From Marinimicrococcus sp033875255 (GTDB lineage Bacteria > Pseudomonadota > Alphaproteobacteria > Geminicoccales > Geminicoccaceae): 60,020 nt of DNA. Shown here one piece after another: positions 27,649 through 35,764 of the stretch. The notes under the pieces were generated by a model, which did not search any database, was not told the DNA's origin, and saw only the letters and a program-made list of their open reading frames with translations. The position numbers and the translations under genes are program-made. The first letter of the stretch is position 1. Each line of letters opens with the position of its first letter. Location: contig JAWZSN010000031.1 in NCBI GenBank assembly GCA_033875255.1, positions 1 through 60,020 on the forward strand, in the 5' to 3' direction.

Positions 27649-30537
27649 ATGAACATCGCGCTGATCGTCCTGCTGCCTTTCATCGGCGCCATCCTGCCGC
27701 CCCTGATGATCCGGGCCGGCCGTGCCATCTGCACCACGGTGACGGCCTGCACCACGCTTACCTCCCTGGCCCTGCTGCTGGTCCAGGCGCCGGCCGTGTT
27801 CCGCGGCGAGGTGCCCTCGGCGCGCTGGGAATGGCTGCCGCAGCTCGGCCTCGACGCCAGCTTCCGGATCGACGGCCTGGCGTTCCTCTTCGCCTTCCTG
27901 ATCTTGTTCATCGGCCTGTTGATCATCCTCTATGCGCGACACTATCTCTCGCGCGAGGATCCGGTCGGCCGGTTCTTCGCCTTTCTGCTGCTGTTCCAGG
28001 GGGCGATGCTCGGCATCGTCCTCTCCGGCAACCTGCTGCTCCTGCTGGTGTTCTGGGAGCTCACCACGCTCTCCTCGTTCCTGCTGATCGGCTATTGGCG
28101 GCACCTCCCGGAGGGTCGGCAGGGTGCGCGGATGGCGCTGGCGGTCACCGGGCTCGGCGGCCTCGCCCTGATCGGCGGCGTGCTGCTGCTGGGCCAGATC
28201 GCCGGCTCCTTCGACCTCGAGACGGTCCTGGCCCAGGGCGAGGCGATCAAGGCCTCTCCCCTCTATCTGCCGGCGCTGGTCCTGGTGCTGCTTGGCGCCT
28301 TCACCAAGTCGGCACAGTTCCCGTTCCATTTCTGGCTGCCGCACGCCATGGCGGCGCCCACGCCGGTCTCGGCCTACCTGCACTCGGCGACCATGGTGAA
28401 GGCCGGCATCTTCCTGCTGGCGCGGCTGTGGCCGGCCATGGCCGGCACCGACGCCTGGTTCCTCGCGGTCTCGCTGACCGGCCTTCTCACCATGGGCATC
28501 GCCGCCTGGATCGCCCTCTTCAAGGACGACCTGAAGGCACTGCTGGCCTTCTCCACGGTGAGCCACCTGGGGCTCGTGACCATGCTGCTGGGCATGGGGA
28601 CGAAGCTCGCCGCGATGGCCGGCATCTTCCACATCATCAACCACGCCTCGTTCAAGGCCGGCCTCTTCATGTCCGCCGGCATCGTCGATCACGAGACCGG
28701 CACCCGCGACATTCGCCGCCTTGGCGGCCTTGCCCACGTCATGCCGATCACCGCGACGCTGGCGATCCTGGCGACCCTGTCGATGGCCGGCATCCCGCCC
28801 TTCAACGGCTTCATCTCCAAGGAGATGATGCTCGAGGAAGCGGCCCACACCGTCTATGCCGGCAATGACTGGCTGTTCCCGGTCCTGGCGACGTTGGCGG
28901 CGCTGTTCTCCGTGGCATACTCCGCGCGCTTCCTGTTCCACGGCTTTTTGGGCGAGACCCGCGGCCCGCTGCCCAGCAAGCCGCACGATCCGCCGGCCGG
29001 CATGTGGCTGCCGGTGGCGGTGCTGGTGGCGCTGGTGGTGGCCATCGGCCTGTTCCCCGAGCAGCTCGCCGGCGGCCTGGTCGACGTCGCGACGGCGGCC
29101 GTGACCGGCGCGCCGGCACCGGCCTACGAGCTGGCGCTGTGGCACGGGGTCACCCCCTCGCTGCTGATGAGCGGCGTGGCGGTCGCCGGCGGGCTCGTCC
29201 TGCTGGCCCTCTACCGGCCCGCCAACAATCTGCGCGAGGCTACGCCGCGGCCCGAGGCCAAGCGGCTCTTCGACGGCCTGATCCGGGTGTCGGTGGCGGC
29301 CGCCGCACAGCTCAGCGACCGCCTCCAGAACGGCTCCCTGCAGCGCTACCTGGCGATCATGCTGGTGGCCGCCATCGCCGTCGGGGCGGTCGCATTCGCC
29401 GGCGGCGTCCACCTTCCCGGCGACCGGCCGATCCAGCCGGTCACCAGCACCGCGGTGGTCTTGTGGGTGCTGCTCGCCGGCGCCAGCCTCGGCGCGCTGC
29501 TGCTGCACCGCAACCGCCTGATGACCCTGATCCTCACCAGCCTGGTCGGCCTCGTCGTCTCGCTGGCCTTCCTCGGCCTGTCGGCCCCTGACCTGGCGCT
29601 CACCCAGATCTCGGTCGAGGTAGTCACCACCATCCTCATGCTGCTCGCCCTCAACCTCCTCCCCAAGGAGACGCCGCGCGAGAGCGGCGCCGGGCAGCGG
29701 AGCCGCGATCTGGGGATCGCCGTGCTGGCCGGCGCCGGGGTCGCCGCTGCCGCCTTTGCGGTGATGACCAGGGGCTTCGAGACCATCTCCGACTTCCACC
29801 TGGCCCAGGCCAAGCCCGGCGGCGGCGGGACCAACGTCGTCAATGTCATCCTCGTCGACTTTCGCGGCTACGACACGTTCGGCGAGATCATCGTGCTGGG
29901 CATCGCGGCGCTGGCGATCTTCGCGCTGCTCGACCGCAACCTGCGCGGTGCCGCGGCTCGCCGCATCGCGACCATCGGCAGAGTGACGGAGTCCATGGAC
30001 GCCCACCCGCTGATCCTCGTGGTGGCGACCCGCGTGCTGCTGCCGCTGATGCTGATGGTGGCCGCCTTCATCTTCCTGCGCGGCCACAACCAGCCGGGGG
30101 GCGGGTTCATCGCCGGACTCGTGGCGGCCATCGCCTTCATCCTGCAATATGTCGCAAGCGGCTTCGCCTGGGCCCGCGACCGTGCCCATTACGACCATCA
30201 CTCGATGATCGGCTTTGGGGTCCTGGTGGCGGGCCTGACCGGCGTCGCCGCCTGGATCTTCGGGCAGCCATTCCTCACCAGCGCCTTCACCCATGTCCAC
30301 CTGCCGCTGATCGGCGACGTCGAGATCGCCTCGGCCATGGCCTTCGATCTGGGCGTGTTCGTGACGGTGCTGGGCGTCGTCGTCCTGGCCCTGGCCAATC
30401 TCTCGCGGATCCAGAGCCTGGCGCAGCCCGAGCCGGTTCCGGCCGGGCCGATGGACATCGTGCTGGAGCCGCCGGCAGGCGGCGAGACGGTCGAGACCTC
30501 GGCCTCCACCGTCACCGCCGCCGGGGGGAGGCAGTAG
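27649..30537 (+). CDS. mnhA: Mrp/Mnh cation-proton antiporter, fused A-B subunit
   Basis: This is the large subunit of the multi-subunit Na+(K+)/H+ antiporter, homologous to complex I NuoL. The NuoL-like core has FWELTTLSSFLLIGYW, KSAQFPFHFWLPHAMAAPTP, HSATMVKAGIFLLARLW and FKDDLKALLAFSTVSHLGLV. The C-terminal part (from about residue 780) is an MnhB domain, with ATRVLLPLMLMVAAFIFLRG and GHNQPGGGFIAGLVAA. The fused A-B form is usual in proteobacteria and explains the missing mnhB. ATG 27649 puts the first membrane helix at the start; ATG 27613 in the same frame adds 12 residues. It leads the A(B)CDEFG operon. Confidence 0.93.
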   Translation: MNIALIVLLPFIGAILPPLMIRAGRAICTTVTACTTLTSLALLLVQAPAVFRGEVPSARWEWLPQLGLDASFRIDGLAFLFAFLILFIGLLIILYARHYLSREDPVGRFFAFLLLFQGAMLGIVLSGNLLLLLVFWELTTLSSFLLIGYWRHLPEGRQGARMALAVTGLGGLALIGGVLLLGQIAGSFDLETVLAQGEAIKASPLYLPALVLVLLGAFTKSAQFPFHFWLPHAMAAPTPVSAYLHSATMVKAGIFLLARLWPAMAGTDAWFLAVSLTGLLTMGIAAWIALFKDDLKALLAFSTVSHLGLVTMLLGMGTKLAAMAGIFHIINHASFKAGLFMSAGIVDHETGTRDIRRLGGLAHVMPITATLAILATLSMAGIPPFNGFISKEMMLEEAAHTVYAGNDWLFPVLATLAALFSVAYSARFLFHGFLGETRGPLPSKPHDPPAGMWLPVAVLVALVVAIGLFPEQLAGGLVDVATAAVTGAPAPAYELALWHGVTPSLLMSGVAVAGGLVLLALYRPANNLREATPRPEAKRLFDGLIRVSVAAAAQLSDRLQNGSLQRYLAIMLVAAIAVGAVAFAGGVHLPGDRPIQPVTSTAVVLWVLLAGASLGALLLHRNRLMTLILTSLVGLVVSLAFLGLSAPDLALTQISVEVVTTILMLLALNLLPKETPRESGAGQRSRDLGIAVLAGAGVAAAAFAVMTRGFETISDFHLAQAKPGGGGTNVVNVILVDFRGYDTFGEIIVLGIAALAIFALLDRNLRGAAARRIATIGRVTESMDAHPLILVVATRVLLPLMLMVAAFIFLRGHNQPGGGFIAGLVAAIAFILQYVASGFAWARDRAHYDHHSMIGFGVLVAGLTGVAAWIFGQPFLTSAFTHVHLPLIGDVEIASAMAFDLGVFVTVLGVVVLALANLSRIQSLAQPEPVPAGPMDIVLEPPAGGETVETSASTVTAAGGRQ

Positions 30538-30538
30538 C

Positions 30539-30883
30539 ATGGAGTTTCTCGTCGCAAGCGCGATCGGCATCCTCACCGCCACCGGCGTCTACCTGCTGCT
30601 GCGCGGCCGCACCTTCCCGGTGGTCGTCGGATTGAGCTTTCTCACCTACGGGGTCAACGTGTTCCTGTTCGCCATGGGCCGCCTGACCCTCGACGCGCCG
30701 CCGATCATCGACGAGGCGGCGGCAAGCTACACCGACCCGCTGCCGCAGGCCCTGGTGCTGACCGCCATCGTGATCTCCTTCGGCATGACCGCCCTGCTCG
30801 TCGTGCTGGCGCTGCGCGGCTATCTCGAGCGCGGCAGCGACCGTGTCGCGCTGGGCGCCGCCGAGGAAGGAGCCGAGACGTGA
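30539..30883 (+). CDS. mnhC: Mrp/Mnh antiporter subunit C
   Basis: The 114-residue, three-helix protein is homologous to complex I NuoK. Signatures are GILTATGVYLLLRGRTFPVV, GLSFLTYGVNVFLFAMGRL and DPLPQALVLTAIVISFGMTA. It starts 1 base after the mnhA stop and overlaps mnhD by 4 bases (ATGA-type coupling through GTG), so the operon is translationally tight. It is part of the membrane antiporter complex that exports sodium or adjusts cytoplasmic pH. Confidence 0.95.
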   Translation: MEFLVASAIGILTATGVYLLLRGRTFPVVVGLSFLTYGVNVFLFAMGRLTLDAPPIIDEAAASYTDPLPQALVLTAIVISFGMTALLVVLALRGYLERGSDRVALGAAEEGAET

Positions 30884-32418
30884 GCCATCTGATCATCGTG
30901 CCGGTGGTGCTGCCGGCGCTCATGGCGGCTTTCCTGGTGCTCGCGGCCCGTCACGACATGGTGCTGCAGCGTGTCCTCTCGGCCAGCTCGGCGGTCCTTC
31001 TCCTGGCCTGCGCCCTGTTCCTCTACGGCCTCGCTGCCGAGGGCCAGCCCGTGCCCTACCTCCTGGGCGACTGGCCGGCGCCCTTCGGCATCGTCCTCGT
31101 CCTCGACCGCCTCTCGGCCCTCATGCTGGTGCTCACCGGCATTCTCGGGGTAGCGGTGGCGCTGTTCGCGATGACCGGGCGCGATACGGGCGGGCGGCAC
31201 TTTCACGCCCTCCTCCAGTTCCAGCTCATGGGCATCAACGGCGCCTTCCTGACCGGCGACCTCTTCAACCTCTTCGTCTTCTTCGAGGTCCTGCTGATCG
31301 CTTCCTACGGCCTGATGCTGCACGGCGGCGGGCCGCGGCGGCTGGGCGCGGGGCTGCACTATGTCATCGTGAACCTGGTGGGCTCGACCCTGTTCCTGTT
31401 CGCAGTCGGCATGATCTATGCTGTCACCGGCACCCTCAACATGGCCGATCTCGCCATCGCTGCCAGCCAAGTGGCGCCCGGCGACGCGGCCCTGCTGCGC
31501 GCCGGCGGCGGCCTGCTGCTCACGGTCTTCGCCATCAAGGCTGCCCTGGTGCCGTTCCACTGGTGGCTGCGCGGCACCTACAGCGCCGCCCCGGCGCCGG
31601 TGGCCGCCCTCTTCGCCATCATGACCAAGGTGGGCGCCTACTCGATCATCCGGGTCTTCACCCTGATCTTCGGCGCCGGTGCCGGCGACGCCGCCTGGCT
31701 TGCCGCACCGTGGATCCTGCCGGCAGCGCTCGTCACCCTGGTGCTGGGGACGATCGGCCTGCTCGCCAGCCGCACCCTCTTCGACCTCGCCGCCTTCTCG
31801 ATCGTGGCGTCGATGGGCACGCTGCTGATCGCCGTCGGCCTGTTCACGCCCGAGGCGATGACCGCCGCCCTCTACTACCTGATCCACAGCACGTTCACCG
31901 GCGCGGCCCTCTTCATGGTGGGCGGGATCGTGGCGACCGGGCGCGGCGAGACCGGCGACCGGCTCGTGGCAGCCGCGCCCTTCCCGCGCGACCAGCTGGT
32001 GGCCGGCCTCTTCTTCCTCGCTGCCATCGCGATGGCCGGCATGCCGCCGCTCTCCGGCTTCCTCGGCAAGCTGCTGATCCTCGAAAGCGCCAAGGACGGA
32101 CCGCTGATGAGCTGGATCTGGGCCATCGTGCTCGGCACCAGCCTGCTCATGCTGGTGGGCTTCGGCCGCGCCGGCAGCGTGCTGTTCTGGAAGAGCGCCG
32201 CCGTGGCCGGCGACGGCAGCCGACCGGTTGCGGGAACCGGCAATGCCCTCCCGCTGATCGCCACCACCACGGTGATCGCCGGCACGGCACTCCTGGCCCT
32301 GCTGGCAGGGCCCGCGACCGCCGAGCTCGATCGCACCACCCAACAGATCTTCGATCCCACCGGCTATGTGCGGGCGGTCCTCGGCGACGAGGCGGCCATG
32401 CAGATCGCGGAGCGCTGA
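30880..32418 (+). CDS. mnhD: Mrp/Mnh antiporter subunit D
   Basis: The 512-residue protein belongs to the NuoM/NuoN-like proton-translocating family. It has FNLFVFFEVLLIASYGLMLH with the conserved membrane glutamate, FAIKAALVPFHWWLRGTYSA, AAPAPVAALFAIMTKVGAYS with a conserved lysine, AALYYLIHSTFTGAALFMVG and GMPPLSGFLGKLLILES. Length is normal. GTG 30880 overlaps the end of mnhC. With MnhA it forms the ion-translocating core. Confidence 0.95.
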   Translation: MSHLIIVPVVLPALMAAFLVLAARHDMVLQRVLSASSAVLLLACALFLYGLAAEGQPVPYLLGDWPAPFGIVLVLDRLSALMLVLTGILGVAVALFAMTGRDTGGRHFHALLQFQLMGINGAFLTGDLFNLFVFFEVLLIASYGLMLHGGGPRRLGAGLHYVIVNLVGSTLFLFAVGMIYAVTGTLNMADLAIAASQVAPGDAALLRAGGGLLLTVFAIKAALVPFHWWLRGTYSAAPAPVAALFAIMTKVGAYSIIRVFTLIFGAGAGDAAWLAAPWILPAALVTLVLGTIGLLASRTLFDLAAFSIVASMGTLLIAVGLFTPEAMTAALYYLIHSTFTGAALFMVGGIVATGRGETGDRLVAAAPFPRDQLVAGLFFLAAIAMAGMPPLSGFLGKLLILESAKDGPLMSWIWAIVLGTSLLMLVGFGRAGSVLFWKSAAVAGDGSRPVAGTGNALPLIATTTVIAGTALLALLAGPATAELDRTTQQIFDPTGYVRAVLGDEAAMQIAER

Positions 32419-32421
32419 GCC

Positions 32422-32913
32422 GTGCGGAGCCGCCTCGTCCCCCACCCGCTGCTCACCTTGACCCTGACCGCCGTCTGGCTGCTGCTGGTCAACGAGGCGA
32501 GCCTCGGCCACCTCCTGCTCGGCCTGCTGCTGGGCCTGATCGTGCCGTTGCTGACCGCCGCCTACTGGCCGGGACGGCCCCAGGTACGGCGGCCGATCCG
32601 CTGGATCGAGTACGGCCTCGTCGTTCTCTGGGACATCCTCGTGGCCAACGTGCAGGTGGCCTACCTGGTGATCTTCAAGCGGAACGACCAGCTTCGGCCG
32701 CACTTCCTGACCGTGCCGCTGGAGCTGTCCTCGCCGGAGGCCATCACCGTGCTCGCCGGGACGATCACCATGACCCCCGGCACGGTGAGCGCGGATCTCT
32801 CGGCCGACGGAAGGGCGCTGCTCGTTCATGCGCTCGACACCGGCGATCCGCAGGAGACCGCCCGCGACATCAAGCAGCGCTACGAGGCCCGCCTGAAGGA
32901 GATCTTCCAATGA
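32422..32913 (+). CDS. mnhE: Mrp/Mnh antiporter subunit E
   Basis: The 163-residue protein has two N-terminal membrane helices and a soluble C-terminal domain. The family motif is LSSPEAITVLAGTITMTPGT followed by VHALDT. It starts with GTG 3 bases after the mnhD stop and overlaps mnhF by 4 bases. MnhE is required for assembly and activity of the complex; it has no complex I counterpart. Confidence 0.93.
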   Translation: MRSRLVPHPLLTLTLTAVWLLLVNEASLGHLLLGLLLGLIVPLLTAAYWPGRPQVRRPIRWIEYGLVVLWDILVANVQVAYLVIFKRNDQLRPHFLTVPLELSSPEAITVLAGTITMTPGTVSADLSADGRALLVHALDTGDPQETARDIKQRYEARLKEIFQ

Positions 32914-33179
32914 TCGCGCTCGCCAGCACGATTGCCGCCGGCGCCATCGGCGTGGCGCTGCTCCTCAACCTGGTGCGGCTCGTGCGCGGGCCCGATATGG
33001 TCGACCGGGTGCTGGCCCTGGACACCATGGTCATCAACGCCATCGCGCTCATCCTGCTGCTGGGCATCGCCAGCGAGCGCGAGGTCTATTTCGAGGGCGC
33101 GCTGCTGTTCGCGATGGTGGGCTTCATCTCCACGGTGGCCTTCGCCAAGTACCTGCTGCGCGGCGACGTGATCGAGTAG
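32910..33179 (+). CDS. mnhF: Mrp/Mnh antiporter subunit F
   Basis: The 89-residue, three-helix protein has NLVRLVRGPDMVDRVLALDT and NAIALILLLGIASEREVYFE, the hallmark MnhF sequence, and ends VAFAKYLLRGDVIE. Its ATG at 32910 overlaps the mnhE stop (ATGA). It completes the small membrane subunits of the antiporter. Confidence 0.93.
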   Translation: MIALASTIAAGAIGVALLLNLVRLVRGPDMVDRVLALDTMVINAIALILLLGIASEREVYFEGALLFAMVGFISTVAFAKYLLRGDVIE

Positions 33180-33188
33180 GAGAGCCCC

Positions 33189-33590
33189 ATGATCGCCACC
33201 CTGGCCGAGGCGCTCGCCGCCTTCCTGATCCTCGCCGGCGGCTTCTTCGCGCTGGTGGGCTCCTACGGGCTTGCCAAGCTGCCCGACCTGATGACCCGCC
33301 TGCACGGCCCGACGAAGGCCACCACGCTGGGCGTGGGCGGCATCGTGATCGCCTCGATGGTCGTGGCGGGGCTCGAGGGGCGGCTCTCGCTGCACGAGCT
33401 GCTGATCGCCCTCTTCCTGTTCCTGACCGCTCCGGTGAGCGCCTTCATGCTCGCCAAGGCGCACATCCTGCGCGACGCCCGCACGGCAGGCTCGTTGCCG
33501 CCGACCGGCACCGAGACCGGCTGGGCGACGACCCACGTGCCCGCCGATGCGGCGCGCAAAGCCGCAAAGCGCGCCGCCGCCGGATCCTGA
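33189..33590 (+). CDS. mnhG: Mrp/Mnh antiporter subunit G
   Basis: The 133-residue protein has three membrane helices and the family motif FFALVGSYGLAKLPDLMTRL-HGPTKATTLGVGG. The C-terminal tail is longer and more polar than usual (from TAGSLPPTGTETG to AKRAAAGS). It is the last gene of the operon, 9 bases after mnhF. A hairpin terminator follows within 35 bases, facing the convergent PhoX gene. Confidence 0.93.
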   Translation: MIATLAEALAAFLILAGGFFALVGSYGLAKLPDLMTRLHGPTKATTLGVGGIVIASMVVAGLEGRLSLHELLIALFLFLTAPVSAFMLAKAHILRDARTAGSLPPTGTETGWATTHVPADAARKAAKRAAAGS

Positions 33591-33621
33591 GCCGCCGCAC
33601 GCGGCGCTCGACGGGAAAAGA

Positions 33622-33645
33622 GGCGGCTTCCGCCGCCCCTTTCTC
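33622..33645. terminator. Bidirectional terminator between mnhG and the PhoX gene
   Basis: GGCGGC-TTCC-GCCGCC forms a stem flanked by GAAAAGA on the left and CCTTTCTC on the right. Either strand therefore gets a pyrimidine-rich tail, which suits the convergent genes. Confidence 0.65.
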
Positions 33646-33656
33646 TATCGCTCCGC

Positions 33657-35621
33657 TCAGCCGCCAATCACCCCGCCGTCCTTCCTGACCACGACGACCA
33701 CGGAGGGGCGCGGCGGCATGCCCTCCTCGAAGTCGGGCCAGCGGGTCGCCGGCTCCTCGAAGGTGCCCTCCTTGCCCTGCGCGTCCTCCTCGCCCGGATG
33801 CTGGACGGCAAGGAAAAGCGTGCGGCCGTCCGGCGTGAACCACGGGCCGCACATCTCGGCACCCACCGGGCAGCGGAAGAAGTGCCGCGAGGTGCCGCGC
33901 CTCTCCCCTTCCGTCTCCACCGCCCAGAGCCCGTCCGAGCGGCCGGTCTTCATGGCACTGTTGCCGTCGGTGGCGACCCACAGCCGGCCGGCGGCATCGA
34001 AGGCACAGTTGTCGGGCATGCCGAACCAGCCGTGCTCGCTGGTGCCGGCGGCGAAGGTGGCACCCACCTCGGCGATCGAGGGATCGCCGCAGCGCACGAG
34101 GATGTCCCAGCTCCAGCGGTCGGCCGCGTGGTCGCCCCCGGGCGGGGTCATCTCGATGATATGGCCGAAGCGGTTGTCGGCGCGGGGATTGGCGGCGTCG
34201 GTCTGGTCGGCCTTGCGCTTCGTATTGTTGGTCAGCATGGCATAGACCTTGCCGGTCCGCGGGTTGGGCTCCACGTCCTCCGGCCGGTCCATCTTCGTGG
34301 CGCCGAGCAGGTCGGCGGCGCGGCGGGTCTCGATCAGCACGTCGGCCTGGCTCTCGAAACCGTGGGCGGGGACCAGCGGGCCCTGCCCGAAGACCAGCGG
34401 CAGCCACTCCATGGCGCCGTCCTCCTCGAAGCGGGCGACGAAGAGCGTGCCCTGGTCGAGCAGCTCCAGGTTGGCGGCGCGGTCGGCGGGATCGTAGCGG
34501 CCGGCGGTGACGAACCTGTAGATATAGTCGAAGCGCTCGTCGTCGCCCATGTAGGCCACGCCGCGGCCGTCCTTGTTGAGGATGGTGTTGGCGCCCTCGT
34601 GCTTGAAGCGGCCAAGCGCCGTGCGCTTCTTCGGGATCGCACCCGGATCGTAGGGATCGATCTCCACCATCCAGCCGAAGCGGTTCGGCTCGTTGGGCTC
34701 CTTGGCCAGATCGAAGCGGTCGACATAGCGGCCCCAGCCGTAATAGTTGCCGGGCACGCCGTAGCGCTCATAGTTGCGGGCCTCGGCGTGGTCCTGGGGA
34801 AGCTCGCCCGTGAAGTAGCCGTGGAAGTTCTCCTCGGCCGAGAGCCAGGTGCCCCAGGGCGTGACGCCGCCGGCGCAGTTGTTGATCATCCCCACGACCT
34901 CCCGGCCGCTCGGATCAGCCGCGGTCCTCAGCCGCCGGTGACCGGCCGCCGGGCCGGTGATCTCCATGACGGTGCCGGAGGCGGTGATCCGGCGGGCGAA
35001 GCGGCTGTCGGGCACCACCTCCCAGCCGCTCTCGCCCCTGCGCACCTCGATCACGCTCCCGCCATGAGCGGCCATCTCGATCATGGCGAGCTCGCGGGTG
35101 AGATAGCCGAACCTGTCCTCGCTGGTGATCTTCGCAGCGGAGCCCGGGAACATCAGCTCCTCGTTGGTGTACTCGTGATTGACGGCGAGCAGGCCGTGCT
35201 CGCTGGAGCCGTCGATCGGGAAGTAACCGACAAAGTCGTTGTTGTAGCCGAACTGGCGGCGCTGGGAGGCCTCGCTCTGCGCCGCCGGATCGAAGGAGGG
35301 CGCGCCGGGCAGGACGGGGTCGCCCCAGCGGATCAGGATCTGCGCGTCATGGCCCGGCGCCACATGATGGCGCTCGTCCACGCCCGCCTCGAGCTCCGCG
35401 AAGTCGAAGCCCGCGCCGGCCTCGGCCGCCCGCGTCGAGCGCGCAAGCGCCATCGGGCCCAGGGCCGCGGTGATGGCGGTGGTGGCCAGCACGCCGCGAA
35501 GGAGCTCGCGGCGGCCGAAACGGCGTGCCACGATCTCGCCCATGGTGGGATTGGCGGTGAGATTGCGGCCGACGTCCTCGCTTTCCTCGAAGGCGCGGGC
35601 GCGCGTGGGCGTGTCGCTCAT
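33657..35621 (-). CDS. PhoX-type (DUF839) exported alkaline phosphatase, first copy
   Basis: The 654-residue protein has a twin-arginine export signal (GRRELLRGVLATTAITAALG) ending at a hydrophobic stretch with ALA. The mature part carries PhoX-family features: RWGDPVLPGAPSFDPAAQ, FPIDGSSEHGLLAVNHEYTN, NNCAGGVTPWGTWLSAEENF, EIDPYDPGAIPKKRTALGRF-KHEG and TPDGRTLFLAVQHPGE. PhoX enzymes are monomeric calcium/iron phosphatases acting on phosphate esters in the periplasm. A close paralogue lies 143 bases upstream on the same strand. No Pho box was identified with confidence. Family placement is firm; substrate is inferred. Confidence 0.9.
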   Translation of the reverse strand: MSDTPTRARAFEESEDVGRNLTANPTMGEIVARRFGRRELLRGVLATTAITAALGPMALARSTRAAEAGAGFDFAELEAGVDERHHVAPGHDAQILIRWGDPVLPGAPSFDPAAQSEASQRRQFGYNNDFVGYFPIDGSSEHGLLAVNHEYTNEELMFPGSAAKITSEDRFGYLTRELAMIEMAAHGGSVIEVRRGESGWEVVPDSRFARRITASGTVMEITGPAAGHRRLRTAADPSGREVVGMINNCAGGVTPWGTWLSAEENFHGYFTGELPQDHAEARNYERYGVPGNYYGWGRYVDRFDLAKEPNEPNRFGWMVEIDPYDPGAIPKKRTALGRFKHEGANTILNKDGRGVAYMGDDERFDYIYRFVTAGRYDPADRAANLELLDQGTLFVARFEEDGAMEWLPLVFGQGPLVPAHGFESQADVLIETRRAADLLGATKMDRPEDVEPNPRTGKVYAMLTNNTKRKADQTDAANPRADNRFGHIIEMTPPGGDHAADRWSWDILVRCGDPSIAEVGATFAAGTSEHGWFGMPDNCAFDAAGRLWVATDGNSAMKTGRSDGLWAVETEGERRGTSRHFFRCPVGAEMCGPWFTPDGRTLFLAVQHPGEEDAQGKEGTFEEPATRWPDFEEGMPPRPSVVVVVRKDGGVIGG

Positions 35622-35764
35622 TGCGGTGGCTCCCCGGATGCTTCGGCGGCCGTCCCAAAGACAGCTGCCCTCGCCATCCGCCTAGAGCCACCCGGTGACA
35701 GCACCGTGCACGGCGTGCGACAGGTGTGCGCACGCCGTGCACCGGCTGACGCGGGGCCGGTCCG

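Noticed and set aside
27538..30582. Minus-strand frame of over 1000 codons opposite mnhA
   Set aside because: It is the antisense shadow of a well-supported antiporter gene and has no family signature.
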